This document shows positions 42,248 through 50,169 of a stretch of 50,169 bases of DNA, piece by piece. Source of the stretch: Pseudomonas guariconensis (GTDB lineage Bacteria; Pseudomonadota; Gammaproteobacteria; Pseudomonadales; Pseudomonadaceae); contig NZ_JADLJL010000035.1 of the NCBI RefSeq assembly GCF_015680235.1, positions 1 to 50,169 of the forward strand. The letters run 5' to 3'. The translations under genes were made by a program, and so were the position numbers. How positions within the stretch are numbered: the stretch's first letter is position 1; each line of letters begins with the position of its first letter. The notes beneath the pieces are model-generated. The model was not told the origin of the DNA, did not search any database, and worked only from the letters and a program-made list of their open reading frames with translations.

Positions 42248-45094
42248 TTACAGCGCTGCAATCCGCGCATGCTGCTCGGTCAGGTTGGCCAGGGCCTGCT
42301 CGGACTCGGCCAGCTTGGCGCGCTCTTTCTCGATCACGGCAGGCGGGGCCTTGTCGACGAACGCAGCGTTGGACAGCTTGCCGCCCACGCGCTGGACTTC
42401 GCCTTGCAGGCGCTGGATTTCCTTGTTCAGACGCGCAAGCTCGGCATCCTTGTCGATCAGGCCGGCCATCGGCACCAGTACCTGCAGGTCGCCCACCAGT
42501 GCGGTAGCCGACAGTGGCGCTTCGTCCTGCTCGCCCAGTACGGTGAACGACTCGACCTTGGCCAGCTTCTTGAGCAGTGCCTCGTTCTCCTGCAGGCGAC
42601 GCTGGTCGTCGGCATTGGCGTTCTTGAGGAACAGCGGCAGCGGCTTGCCTGGGCCGATGTTCATCTCGGCGCGGATGTTGCGCAGGCCGACCATCAGCTG
42701 CTGCAGCCACTCGATGTCGCCTTCGGCGGCGGTGTCGATGCGGCTCTCGTTGGCCACCGGCCACGGTTGCAGCATGATGGTCTTGCCGTCGATACCGGCC
42801 AGCGGCGCGATGCGCTGCCAGATCTCCTCGGTGATGAATGGCATGAACGGGTGAGCCAGGCGCAGGGCCACTTCCAGCACGCGTACCAAGGTGCGACGGG
42901 TGCCGCGGGCGCGCTCGACCGGAGCGTTCTCGTCCCAGAGCACCGGCTTGGACAGCTCCAGGTACCAGTCGCAGTACTGGTTCCAGATGAACTCGTACAG
43001 GGCCTGGCTGGCCAGGTCGAAGCGGAACTGCTCGAGCTGACGGGTGACCTCGGCCTCGGTGCGCTGCAGCTGCGAGATGATCCAGCGGTCGGCCAGCGAC
43101 AGCTCGTAGGCCTCGCCGTTCTGGCCGCAGTCTTCGCCTTTGTCCAGCACGTAGCGGGCGGCGTTCCAGATCTTGTTGCAGAAGTTGCGGTAGCCTTCGA
43201 CGCGGCCCATGTCGAACTTGATGTCGCGGCCGGTGGAGGCCAGCGAGCAGAAGGTGAAGCGTAGGGCATCGGTGCCGTAGCTGGCGATACCTTCCGGGAA
43301 CTCGGCCTTGGTCTGCTTGGCGATCTTCTCGGCAAGCTTGGGCTGCATCATGCCGCTGGTGCGTTTTTCCAGCAGGGCGTCGAGGGTGATGCCGTCGACG
43401 ATGTCCAGCGGGTCGAGCACGTTGCCCTTGGACTTGGACATCTTCTGGCCCTGGCCATCACGCACCAAGCCATGGACGTAGACGGTCTTGAACGGTACCT
43501 GCGGGGTGCCGTCCTCGTTCTTGATCAGGTGCATCGTCAGCATGATCATCCGAGCGACCCAGAAGAAGATGATGTCGAAGCCCGTGACCAGCACGTCGGT
43601 GGAGTGGAATTTCTTCAAGAACTCGGTCTGTTCCGGCCAGCCCAGGGTGGAGAAGGTCCACAGGCCCGAGCTGAACCAGGTGTCGAGTACGTCGTCGTCC
43701 TGGCGCAGGGCCACGTCGGCGCCCAGGTTGTGCTTGGCGCGCACCTCGGCTTCGTTGCGCCCGACATAGACCTGGCCGGCCTCGTCGTACCAGGCCGGGA
43801 TGCGGTGGCCCCACCACAGCTGGCGGCTGATGCACCAGTCCTGGATGTCACGCATCCAGGAGAAATACATGTTCTCGTACTGCTTGGGCACGAACTGGAT
43901 GCGGCCGTCTTCCACGGCGGCAATGGCAGGCTCGGCCAGCGGCTTGGTGGAAACGTACCACTGGTCGGTCAGCCACGGCTCGATGACGGTGCCGGAGCGG
44001 TCGCCCTTCGGTACTTTCAGGGCGTGGTCGTCGATGCTGACCAGCAGGCCCTGGGCGTCCAGGTCGGCGACGATCTGCTTGCGCGCGACGAAACGGTCGA
44101 GGCCGGCGTATTGGGCGGGCAGGGTGGTGTCGATGTTCTCGTTGACGCTGCCGTCGAGGTTGAAGGCCTGGGCGCTTGCCAGCACCAGGGCGTTCTTGTC
44201 GAAGATGTTGAGCAGCGGCAGGTTGTGGCGCTTGCCGACTTCATAGTCGTTGAAGTCGTGGGCCGGGGTGATCTTCACGCAGCCGGTGCCGAACTCCGGG
44301 TCGCAGTAGTCGTCGGCGATGATCGGGATGCGGCGGCCCACCAAGGGCAGCTCGACGAACTTGCCGATCAGGGCCTGGTAGCGTTCGTCGTTCGGGTTGA
44401 CCGCGACGGCGGCATCGCCGAGCAGGGTTTCCGGACGGGTGGTGGCGACGACCAGGTGGTCCTTGCCTTCAGCGGTCTTGGCGCCATCGGCCAGCGGGTA
44501 GCGCAGATTCCACAGGTGGCCCTTCTCGTCGTGGTTTTCCACTTCGAGGTCGGAGATGGCGGTGTGCAGCTTGGTATCCCAGTTGACCAGGCGCTTGCCG
44601 CGGTAGATCAGGCCGTCTTCATGCAGACGTACGAAGGCTTCCTTGACCGCCTCGGAGAGGCCATCGTCCATGGTGAAGCGTTCACGGCTCCAGTCTACCG
44701 ACGAGCCCAGGCGACGGATCTGGCGGCTGATGTTGCCACCGGACTGCTCTTTCCACTCCCAGACCTTCTCCAGGAACTTTTCGCGGCCCAGGTCATGACG
44801 GTTCTGGCCCTTGGCCTCGAGCTGGCGCTCCACCAGCATCTGGGTGGCGATGCCTGCGTGGTCGGTGCCCGGCTGCCACAGGGTGTCGCGACCCTGCATG
44901 CGGCGGAAGCGGATCAGGGCGTCCATGATCGCATTGTTGAAGCCATGGCCCATGTGCAGGCTGCCGGTCACGTTCGGCGGCGGGATCATGATGGTGTAGG
45001 ACTCGCCTGCACCTTGTGGGGCGAAATAGTTCTCGGACTCCCAGGTGTTGTACCAGGAAGTTTCGATGGCGTGCGGCTGGTAGGTCTTATCCAT
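42248..45094 (-). CDS. valS: Valyl-tRNA synthetase
   Basis: Class I synthetase of 948 residues. The HIGH motif appears as HMGH (residues 47-50) in PPNVTGSLHMGHG, and KMSKS is present as KMSKSKGN near residue 550. The CP1 editing domain, anticodon-binding domain and a C-terminal coiled coil (about 880-945) are all in place, so it is a full-length enzyme. It is last in the run pepA-holC-(small gene)-valS on this strand, though 186 bases with a REP element separate it from the gene before. Confidence 0.98.
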   Translation of the reverse strand: MDKTYQPHAIETSWYNTWESENYFAPQGAGESYTIMIPPPNVTGSLHMGHGFNNAIMDALIRFRRMQGRDTLWQPGTDHAGIATQMLVERQLEAKGQNRHDLGREKFLEKVWEWKEQSGGNISRQIRRLGSSVDWSRERFTMDDGLSEAVKEAFVRLHEDGLIYRGKRLVNWDTKLHTAISDLEVENHDEKGHLWNLRYPLADGAKTAEGKDHLVVATTRPETLLGDAAVAVNPNDERYQALIGKFVELPLVGRRIPIIADDYCDPEFGTGCVKITPAHDFNDYEVGKRHNLPLLNIFDKNALVLASAQAFNLDGSVNENIDTTLPAQYAGLDRFVARKQIVADLDAQGLLVSIDDHALKVPKGDRSGTVIEPWLTDQWYVSTKPLAEPAIAAVEDGRIQFVPKQYENMYFSWMRDIQDWCISRQLWWGHRIPAWYDEAGQVYVGRNEAEVRAKHNLGADVALRQDDDVLDTWFSSGLWTFSTLGWPEQTEFLKKFHSTDVLVTGFDIIFFWVARMIMLTMHLIKNEDGTPQVPFKTVYVHGLVRDGQGQKMSKSKGNVLDPLDIVDGITLDALLEKRTSGMMQPKLAEKIAKQTKAEFPEGIASYGTDALRFTFCSLASTGRDIKFDMGRVEGYRNFCNKIWNAARYVLDKGEDCGQNGEAYELSLADRWIISQLQRTEAEVTRQLEQFRFDLASQALYEFIWNQYCDWYLELSKPVLWDENAPVERARGTRRTLVRVLEVALRLAHPFMPFITEEIWQRIAPLAGIDGKTIMLQPWPVANESRIDTAAEGDIEWLQQLMVGLRNIRAEMNIGPGKPLPLFLKNANADDQRRLQENEALLKKLAKVESFTVLGEQDEAPLSATALVGDLQVLVPMAGLIDKDAELARLNKEIQRLQGEVQRVGGKLSNAAFVDKAPPAVIEKERAKLAESEQALANLTEQHARIAAL

Positions 45095-45186
45095 GCGCGG
45101 CGGGACCCTATGGCATTAATTCGGGAAAGCCGGGAAGTATAACCAAGGTGGGGGTTCGAGGCGACAGGGGCAGGGGCTGCTTTGCA

Positions 45187-45260
45187 GCCCTTTCGCGGCA
45201 CAAGGCCGTTCCTACAGACGCCACGGTCCCTGTAGGAGCGGCCTTGTGCCGCGAAAGGGC
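45187..45260. repeat. REP inverted pair with 31-bp arms (valS upstream)
   Basis: Arms 45187-45217 and 45230-45260 differ from perfect complementarity at one base, around a 12-base spacer. The core GTAGGAGCGGCCTTGTGCCG matches the element at 1856-1910. It lies 93 bases upstream of the valS start and after the stop of the preceding gene. Confidence 0.9.
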
Positions 45261-45280
45261 CGCAAGGCGGCCCCAGGGCA

Positions 45281-45649
45281 TCATTCCGAACGCTTGATCA
45301 GCCGTTCCATGCGCGCATCCAGGCGGCGCTTGATCTCGTTCTCGATGTGCGGCGTGAAATCGTTGATCACGTCTTGCATGATCTGTTGGGCGGCGGCGCG
45401 CAGGTCAGCTTCCAGATGCAGCAGGGTGTCCTGGCGGCGGGTCTGCGGGTCGTCCTCGTCCACCGCTGGTGTGGCTTCGGTGGGCGGCGCCGTGTTGCCG
45501 GCCGGTTCGTCGAGCAGCAGAGGGATCTGCTCGACCGTTTCGGTCAGCAGCGGCGGTTGCAGGTCGGCGTCGCCCAGCAACTGGCGGATCGACTCGAGGT
45601 CGTCGAGCAGATGCGCGGAGTCAGGTAGGGGGGAGTGCTTGTCCATCAT
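45281..45649 (-). CDS. Small acidic conserved protein next to holC
   Basis: 122-residue protein, acidic in the first half (many Asp, Glu, Leu and Pro) with a basic helical end (ENEIKRRLDARMERLIKRSE). I recognise no domain; similar genes stand between holC and valS in other Pseudomonas. The start (ATG 45649, or ATG 45646) lies 3 to 6 bases after the holC stop, so it is probably translated with holC. A role with the clamp-loader chi subunit is only a guess from position. Confidence 0.78.
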   Translation of the reverse strand: MMDKHSPLPDSAHLLDDLESIRQLLGDADLQPPLLTETVEQIPLLLDEPAGNTAPPTEATPAVDEDDPQTRRQDTLLHLEADLRAAAQQIMQDVINDFTPHIENEIKRRLDARMERLIKRSE

Positions 45650-45651
45650 CG

Positions 45652-46080
45652 TCAAAGTCGCTGTAAGCGGTGGTCTTGCAGAGCATAGCCCCGTTCACGG
45701 TAGAAACGGAATCGCTCCCGAGCAGCCTGGCGGACGGCCGGAGCCTCGACGACGATCTCGGCCACCCGTTCGAACTGACCGACGAACCCAGGCACGTCGG
45801 CCCCCAGGTTGATCAGCAGGTCATGGTGGGTGCCGGCATCGTCGCCCAGCCCCAGGGCCACCACGGCGTCGGCATGGGCCTCGGCTGGGTCATGGGGCAC
45901 GAAGGCTTCTCCCTTGAAACGCCACAGGCGTTCGTCCAGCACGGCGCGCTGCTCGGCATCCTGGCAGTGCAGGTAGACCCGGTGGCCGAGGCGCCAGGCC
46001 TTCTCGCACAACTTGCAGGCGAAATCCAGGCGTGCCGCCAAGTCGTCGGTGGGCAGGATGTAGAAGTCGACTTTGCTCAT
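45652..46080 (-). CDS. holC: DNA polymerase III chi subunit
   Basis: Chi subunit links the clamp loader to SSB. The 142-residue protein starts MSKVDFYILPTDDLAARLDF, the family hallmark, and has the expected length. A longer open frame upstream (to 46116) lacks family features. pepA ends 50 bases upstream of the ATG, an arrangement (pepA-holC-valS) conserved across gammaproteobacteria. Confidence 0.95.
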   Translation of the reverse strand: MSKVDFYILPTDDLAARLDFACKLCEKAWRLGHRVYLHCQDAEQRAVLDERLWRFKGEAFVPHDPAEAHADAVVALGLGDDAGTHHDLLINLGADVPGFVGQFERVAEIVVEAPAVRQAARERFRFYRERGYALQDHRLQRL

Positions 46081-46129
46081 GGTCAGGTCTGCCAGCCGAT
46101 GGCGCGCGAACGCCACCGGCCTGGAGGCA

Positions 46130-47620
46130 TCAGGCGTTGGCGCGGTCGAGCAGGTACTGGGTCAGCAGCGGGACCGGGCGGCCCGAGGCGCCCTTGTCCT
46201 TGCCGCCGCTGATCCACGCGGTGCCAGCAACGTCCAGGTGTGCCCAGTCGTAGGCCTTGGCGAAGCGCGACAGGAAGCAACCGGCGGTGATGGTGCCGGC
46301 CTTCGGCCCGCCGATGTTGGCGATGTCGGCGAACGGGCTGTCCAGCTGCTCCTGGTACTCGTCGAACAGCGGCAGCTGCCAGGCGCGGTCGTCGGCGCGC
46401 TTGCCGGCGTCGAGCAACTGGCCGACCAGGTCGTCGTTGTTGCCCATCAGCCCCGAGGTGTGGCTGCCCAGGGCGACGATGCAGGCGCCGGTCAGGGTGG
46501 CGATGTCGATCACTGCCTGGGGCTTGAAGCGCTCGGCGTAGGTCAGGGTGTCGCACAGCACCAGGCGGCCTTCGGCGTCGGTGTTGAGGATCTCGACGGT
46601 CTGGCCGCTCATGGTGGTGACGATGTCACCCGGGCGGGTGGCGCCACCGCTGGGCATGTTCTCGGCGCAGGCCAGCAGGCACACCAGGTTGATCGGCAGC
46701 TGCAGTTGCAGCACTGCAAGCAGGGTGCCGAACACGCTGGCGGCGCCGCACATGTCGTATTTCATTTCATCCATGCCGGCACCGGGCTTGAGGCTGATGC
46801 CGCCGGTGTCGAAGGTGATGCCCTTGCCGACCAGCACGAATGGCTTCTCGCTCTTCTTGCCGCCCTGGTAGTTGAGCACGATCAGGCGTGGCGGCTGGTC
46901 GCTGCCCTGGCCCACGGCATAGAAGGCACCCATGCCCAGGTCCTTGATCTTCTTCTCGTCCAGGACCTCGACCTTGAGGTTCTTGTGCGCCTTGCCCAGT
47001 TCCTTGGCCTGCTCGGCCAGGAAGCTTGGGTGGCACAGGTTCGGCGGCAGGTTGCCCAGGTCGCGGGTGAAGGACATGCCGGCGGCGATGGCGCTGGCGT
47101 GTTTCACGGCGCGTTCGACTTCGCCCTGGCCGGCCTTGTCGGCCAGCAGGGTGATCTTCTTCAACGCGCGGGGCTCGGCCTTCTGGCTCTTGAAGCGGTC
47201 GAACACGTATTCGCCGTCGAACAGGGTCTCGGCCAACAGGCGGTACTTGCTGTAGTAGGCATCGCGGCCGGTGACGCTGACATCATCCAGGGCCAGTACC
47301 GCGTCGCCGCCGTTCAGGCCCTTGAGTACGCCGGCGACGCTGGCGACCAGCTTGCGCCAGGCGCGATCGCCCAGCGCTTCCTTGCCGCTGCCCACCAGCA
47401 GCACGCGCTCGGCCTTGAGGCCTGGCAGGCTGTGCAGCAGCAGGGTCTGGCCGGGCTTGCCGGCCAGGTCGCCACGCTTGAGCACGGCGCTGATGGCACC
47501 GTTGCTGGCCTGGTCGACGGCCTTGGCGATTTCGCCGAGCTTGCGTCCTTCACCAACGGCCAGTACCAAGGTGGCGGTTTTCAAGGAGGCGGCGGCTACA
47601 CTTTTTACAACCAGTTCCAT
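46130..47620 (-). CDS. pepA: Cytosol aminopeptidase (leucyl aminopeptidase)
   Basis: M17 metallo-aminopeptidase, 496 residues, hexameric in known members. The signature NTDAEGRLVL is present with the metal-binding Asp and Glu, plus the Lys in VGKGITFDTGG. E. coli PepA also binds DNA in Xer recombination and represses carAB. The start MELVVKSVAAASLKTATLVL is typical. It is divergent from lptF across 289 bases. Confidence 0.97.
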   Translation of the reverse strand: MELVVKSVAAASLKTATLVLAVGEGRKLGEIAKAVDQASNGAISAVLKRGDLAGKPGQTLLLHSLPGLKAERVLLVGSGKEALGDRAWRKLVASVAGVLKGLNGGDAVLALDDVSVTGRDAYYSKYRLLAETLFDGEYVFDRFKSQKAEPRALKKITLLADKAGQGEVERAVKHASAIAAGMSFTRDLGNLPPNLCHPSFLAEQAKELGKAHKNLKVEVLDEKKIKDLGMGAFYAVGQGSDQPPRLIVLNYQGGKKSEKPFVLVGKGITFDTGGISLKPGAGMDEMKYDMCGAASVFGTLLAVLQLQLPINLVCLLACAENMPSGGATRPGDIVTTMSGQTVEILNTDAEGRLVLCDTLTYAERFKPQAVIDIATLTGACIVALGSHTSGLMGNNDDLVGQLLDAGKRADDRAWQLPLFDEYQEQLDSPFADIANIGGPKAGTITAGCFLSRFAKAYDWAHLDVAGTAWISGGKDKGASGRPVPLLTQYLLDRANA

Positions 47621-47775
47621 GTCAGGGTCCCCGAATGATCAGTCAGTTGGCGCGGTCTCGTGCACACGCTCGAAACGGGCCTGGCCGCGTGCTCGCGTGC
47701 CAGTGGAAAAGCTGCCAGTTTGAGCCTGCGGCAACCTCGATGACAACCCCGACATGCGCCGTCATGCGCGGCCAA

Positions 47776-47804
47776 GTGACAGGCACTGCCAATCACAGGA
47801 TAAT
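47776..47804 (+). promoter_or_regulatory. Candidate strong sigma-70 promoter for lptFG
   Basis: GTGACA (47776-47781, five of six consensus) and GATAAT (47799-47804, five of six) are exactly 17 bases apart. Transcription would start near 47811, leaving an mRNA leader of about 100 bases before lptF. Confidence 0.65.
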
Positions 47805-47817
47805 GCGCGCACTTTAC

Positions 47818-47913
47818 ATGGAGGTTCGCCTTCGGCGAACCGGCATAGGTCTTGGCTGTCCGAAGCCCTTGAATGGCTTTGCGCCCCTGACAACCCAGGA
47901 GTGTCTGGTTTGA
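47818..47913 (+). CDS. Possible 31-codon leader ORF ending on lptF start
   Basis: ATG 47818 lies about 7 bases after the predicted transcription start, so the message would be almost leaderless for it. It runs 31 codons (MEVRLRRTGIGLGCPKPLNG at the start) and stops at TGA 47911-47913, overlapping the TTG start of lptF (47910-47912). A leader peptide coupled to lptF is possible; the codons could equally be chance, and part of the DNA forms a hairpin. Confidence 0.3.
   Translation: MEVRLRRTGIGLGCPKPLNGFAPLTTQECLV
47823..47841 (+). promoter_or_regulatory. Perfect hairpin in lptF mRNA leader
   Basis: GGTTCGCC (47823-47830) and GGCGAACC (47834-47841) pair perfectly around the loop TTC, shortly after the predicted transcription start. 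No T-tract follows. It could protect the 5' end of the message or influence translation. Confidence 0.55.
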
Positions 47914-49025
47914 TCGTCTTCCGTTATCTGTCCCGCGAGGTCCTGGTGACCTTGAGCGCCGTCAGCGCCGTGCTGCTGGTGATCATCATGAGTGGGCGCT
48001 TCATCAAGTATCTGGCCCAGGCCGCCCAGGGCGTGCTCGATCCGAGCGTTCTGTTCCTGATCATGGGCTTCCGCCTGCCGGGCTTCCTGCAGCTGATCCT
48101 GCCGCTGGGCCTGTTCCTCGGCATTCTCCTGGCCTACGGCCGGCTCTACCTGGAAAGCGAGATGACCGTCCTCTCGGCCACCGGCATGAGCCAGCAGCGC
48201 CTGCTACTGCTGACCCTGGCCCCGGCCGGGCTGGTCGCCCTGCTGGTGGCCTGGCTGAGCCTGAGCTTGGCCCCCCAGGGCGTGGCCCAGGTGCAGCAGA
48301 TCATCAACCAGCAGGACGCCCTGACCGAATTCGATACCCTGGTGCCTGGGCGCTTCCAGACCCTGCGCGACGGTTCGCGGGTGACCTACACCGAAGAGCT
48401 GACCGACGATCGCATCAACCTGAGCGGCGTGTTCATCTCCGAGAAGCGTTTCAATCAGGACAAGACCAAGGACCGTGCGCCTTCGGTGCTGGTCGCCGAA
48501 AAGGGGCACCAGGAAGTGCAGGCCGACGGCAATCGCTACCTGATCCTGGAAAACGGCTACCGCTACGACGGCAACCCGGGCCAGGCCGACTACCGCGCGA
48601 TCAAGTACGACACCTATGGCGTGCTGCTGCCCAAGCCCGAGGTCAGCGAGGAAGTGACCGACCGCGAGGCCATCCCCACCTCCGAGCTGTTCGGCAAGAA
48701 GGCGCTGCGCGAGCAGGCCGAGCTGCAGTGGCGCCTGTCGCTGCCGCTGCTGGTCTTCGTGGTGACCTTGCTGGCCGTGCCGCTGTCGCGCGTCAACCCG
48801 CGCCAGGGCCGTTTCCTCAAGCTGCTGCCGGCGATTCTTCTGTACATGGCCTACCTGACGATGCTGATTTCCGTACGCGGCGCCCTGGAGAAGGGCAAGA
48901 TTCCGATCGCCCTGGGCATGTGGTGGGTGCATGGGCTGTTCCTGCTGATCGGCCTGGGCCTGATGTACTGGGAGCCACTGCGCCTGAAGCTCGCCGCCCG
49001 TCGTTCGGAGGTGGCCCATGGCTAA
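47910..49025 (+). CDS. lptF: LPS export ABC transporter permease LptF
   Basis: Membrane permease of LptB2FGC, six helices with a large periplasmic jellyroll between helices 3 and 4. The start is TTG 47910 (LIVFRYLSREVLVTLSAVSA) with AGGAG 8 bases upstream; the frame is open further upstream but that stretch is promoter and leader. This yields 371 residues, the normal length. It overlaps lptG by 8 bases. Confidence 0.94.
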   Translation: MIVFRYLSREVLVTLSAVSAVLLVIIMSGRFIKYLAQAAQGVLDPSVLFLIMGFRLPGFLQLILPLGLFLGILLAYGRLYLESEMTVLSATGMSQQRLLLLTLAPAGLVALLVAWLSLSLAPQGVAQVQQIINQQDALTEFDTLVPGRFQTLRDGSRVTYTEELTDDRINLSGVFISEKRFNQDKTKDRAPSVLVAEKGHQEVQADGNRYLILENGYRYDGNPGQADYRAIKYDTYGVLLPKPEVSEEVTDREAIPTSELFGKKALREQAELQWRLSLPLLVFVVTLLAVPLSRVNPRQGRFLKLLPAILLYMAYLTMLISVRGALEKGKIPIALGMWWVHGLFLLIGLGLMYWEPLRLKLAARRSEVAHG

Positions 49026-50079
49026 GCTGGATCGCTACATCGGCCAGAGCGTGCTGCTGGCCATCCTGGCGGTGCTGGGGATCATCCTCGGCCTGGCTTC
49101 GCTGTTCGCCTTCATCGACGAGATGGGCGACTTGAGCAACACCTATACGGTGATGGACGCCGGCCGTTTCGTGTTGCTGACCGCGCCGCGCCGGTTGTAC
49201 GAGATGCTGCCGATGGCCGCGCTGATCGGCTGCCTGATCGGCCTGGGCAGCCTGGCCAGCAGCAGCGAGCTGACCATCATGCGCGCTGCCGGCGTGTCGA
49301 TCGGGCGCATTGTCTGGGCGGTGATGAAGCCGATGCTGGTGCTCATGCTGGTCGGCCTGCTGATCGGCGAGTACGTGGCCCCGGTCACCGAGAACAAGGC
49401 CCAGGCCGACCGCTCGCTGGCCCAGGGTGGCGGCGACGCCCAGAGCTCCAAGCGTGGCATGTGGCACCGCCAGGGCGAGGAGTTCGTGCACATCAACTCG
49501 GTGCAGCCCAATGGCCTGCTGCTGGGCGTGACCCGTTATCGCTTCGATGCCGAGCGTCACATCGTGACCTCGAGCTTCGCGCGCCGGGCGCAGTACAACC
49601 AGGATCACTGGATCCTCAGCGACGTCGCCACCACCCATTTCCGTGGCGACCACACCGAGGTGGTGAAGACCCCTCAGGAACGCTGGGACGTTTCGGTGAC
49701 ACCGCAACTGCTCAACACCGTGATCCTGGCGCCCGAGTCGCTGTCGATCACCGGCCTGTGGGACTACATCCACTACCTGTCCGAGCAAGGCCTGAACAAT
49801 GCCCGTTACTGGCTGGCATTCTGGACCAAGGTGTTGCAGCCGGTGGTCACCGCGGCCCTGGTGCTGATGGCGATTTCCTTCATCTTCGGCCCGCTGCGTT
49901 CGGTGACCCTCGGCCAGCGGGTGTTCACCGGCGTGCTGGTGGGCTTCGTGTTCCGCATCGGCCAGGACCTGCTGGGGCCATCGAGCCAGGTGTTCGGCTT
50001 CCCACCGCTGCTGGCGGTGGTGATCCCGGCCGGGATCTGTGCGCTGGCGGGTGTGTGGTTGTTGCGCCGGGCGGGGTAG
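49018..50079 (+). CDS. lptG: LPS export ABC transporter permease LptG
   Basis: Second permease of LptB2FGC, 353 residues, starting MAKLDRYIGQSVLLAILAVL, with three helices, a periplasmic jellyroll (about 130-265) and three more helices. LptF and LptG together form the cavity that takes LPS from the outer leaflet of the inner membrane. Overlap with lptF indicates translational coupling. It is complete in the window. Confidence 0.96.
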   Translation: MAKLDRYIGQSVLLAILAVLGIILGLASLFAFIDEMGDLSNTYTVMDAGRFVLLTAPRRLYEMLPMAALIGCLIGLGSLASSSELTIMRAAGVSIGRIVWAVMKPMLVLMLVGLLIGEYVAPVTENKAQADRSLAQGGGDAQSSKRGMWHRQGEEFVHINSVQPNGLLLGVTRYRFDAERHIVTSSFARRAQYNQDHWILSDVATTHFRGDHTEVVKTPQERWDVSVTPQLLNTVILAPESLSITGLWDYIHYLSEQGLNNARYWLAFWTKVLQPVVTAALVLMAISFIFGPLRSVTLGQRVFTGVLVGFVFRIGQDLLGPSSQVFGFPPLLAVVIPAGICALAGVWLLRRAG

Positions 50080-50115
50080 TGCCTATCAGTTAAGGACGCG
50101 GGTGCGCTGCACGCC

Positions 50116-50169
50116 CATCGCCGGCAAGCCGGCTCCCACAAGCCTCCAGGGCAGCACGGTCCTGTGGGA
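50116..50169. repeat. REP element cut by the window edge
   Basis: The left arm (50116-50140) repeats the core of 42130-42157; the right arm begins near 50163 (TGTGGGA) and is cut by the end of the window. It lies 37 bases after lptG. Confidence 0.75.

Noticed and set aside
43472..45142. 556-codon open frame on the plus strand opposite valS
   Set aside because: Shadow of valS, which has intact HIGH and KMSKS motifs.
1..50169. CRISPR arrays, prophage, insertion sequences, tRNA or rRNA genes
   Set aside because: No regularly spaced direct repeats, transposase or integrase frames, or tRNA-like cloverleaf and CCA ends were seen.

Overview
The window is a core chromosomal segment of a Pseudomonas, most likely of the P. 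putida group. The evidence is high GC with strong GC3 bias, gene order matching the Pseudomonas gatCAB-mreBCD-maf-rng-yhdP-tldD-pmbA / ptsO-rapZ-ptsN-hpf-rpoN-lptBAC-kdsCD / mlaFEDCB-ibaG-murA-hisGDC blocks, and scattered REP-type inverted repeats between genes. No rRNA, tRNA, insertion sequence, prophage or CRISPR array was seen. Species is not resolved.

Layout. (1) 1-1910: a hairpin-rich non-coding block, a CaCA-family cation antiporter and an RlpA-like lipoprotein. (2) 1941-5152, minus strand: gatCAB for tRNA-dependent amidation. (3) 5354-18612, mostly plus strand: the mreBCD elongasome genes, maf, RNase G, the giant AsmA-like lipid transporter yhdP, a nitrilase-like amidase, tldD and pmbA, with darP on the opposite strand. 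(4) 18705-20807: the only clearly accessory stretch, with lower GC, holding a two-part calcineurin-like phosphoesterase and a possible 52-codon ORF that overlaps the ZIP metal transporter. In the well-known P. aeruginosa arrangement fagA-fumC1-PA4469-sodM sit between pmbA and the ZIP gene; none is visible here. (5) 21747-28745, minus strand: the nitrogen PTS (ptsO, rapZ, ptsN), hpf and rpoN, then lptBAC and kdsC-kdsD. (6) 28978-36944, plus strand: mlaFEDCB, ibaG, murA, hisG, hisD, hisC. (7) 37093-42111: an MFS permease, an NTF2-like protein, a GIY-YIG protein, ndpA and hupN (divergent nucleoid genes), rlmF. (8) 42248-50079: valS, a small acidic protein, holC and pepA on the minus strand, facing away from lptF-lptG.

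Functional theme. Most genes serve the cell envelope: shape (mreBCD), peptidoglycan (murA, rlpA), LPS sugar synthesis and export (kdsCD, lptCAB, lptFG) and phospholipid traffic (mlaFEDCB, yhdP). The second theme is translation and ribosome care (gatCAB, valS, hpf, darP, rlmF, rng). I found no multi-gene undescribed system. The best leads are the atypical phosphoesterase that occupies the usual fumC-sodM site, the coupled 52-codon ORF, two probable ATT start codons (mreC and the antiporter), and a near-leaderless 31-codon ORF whose stop overlaps the TTG start of lptF. Intergenic repeats and promoters were found by eye; start choices rest on Shine-Dalgarno spacing and family length.
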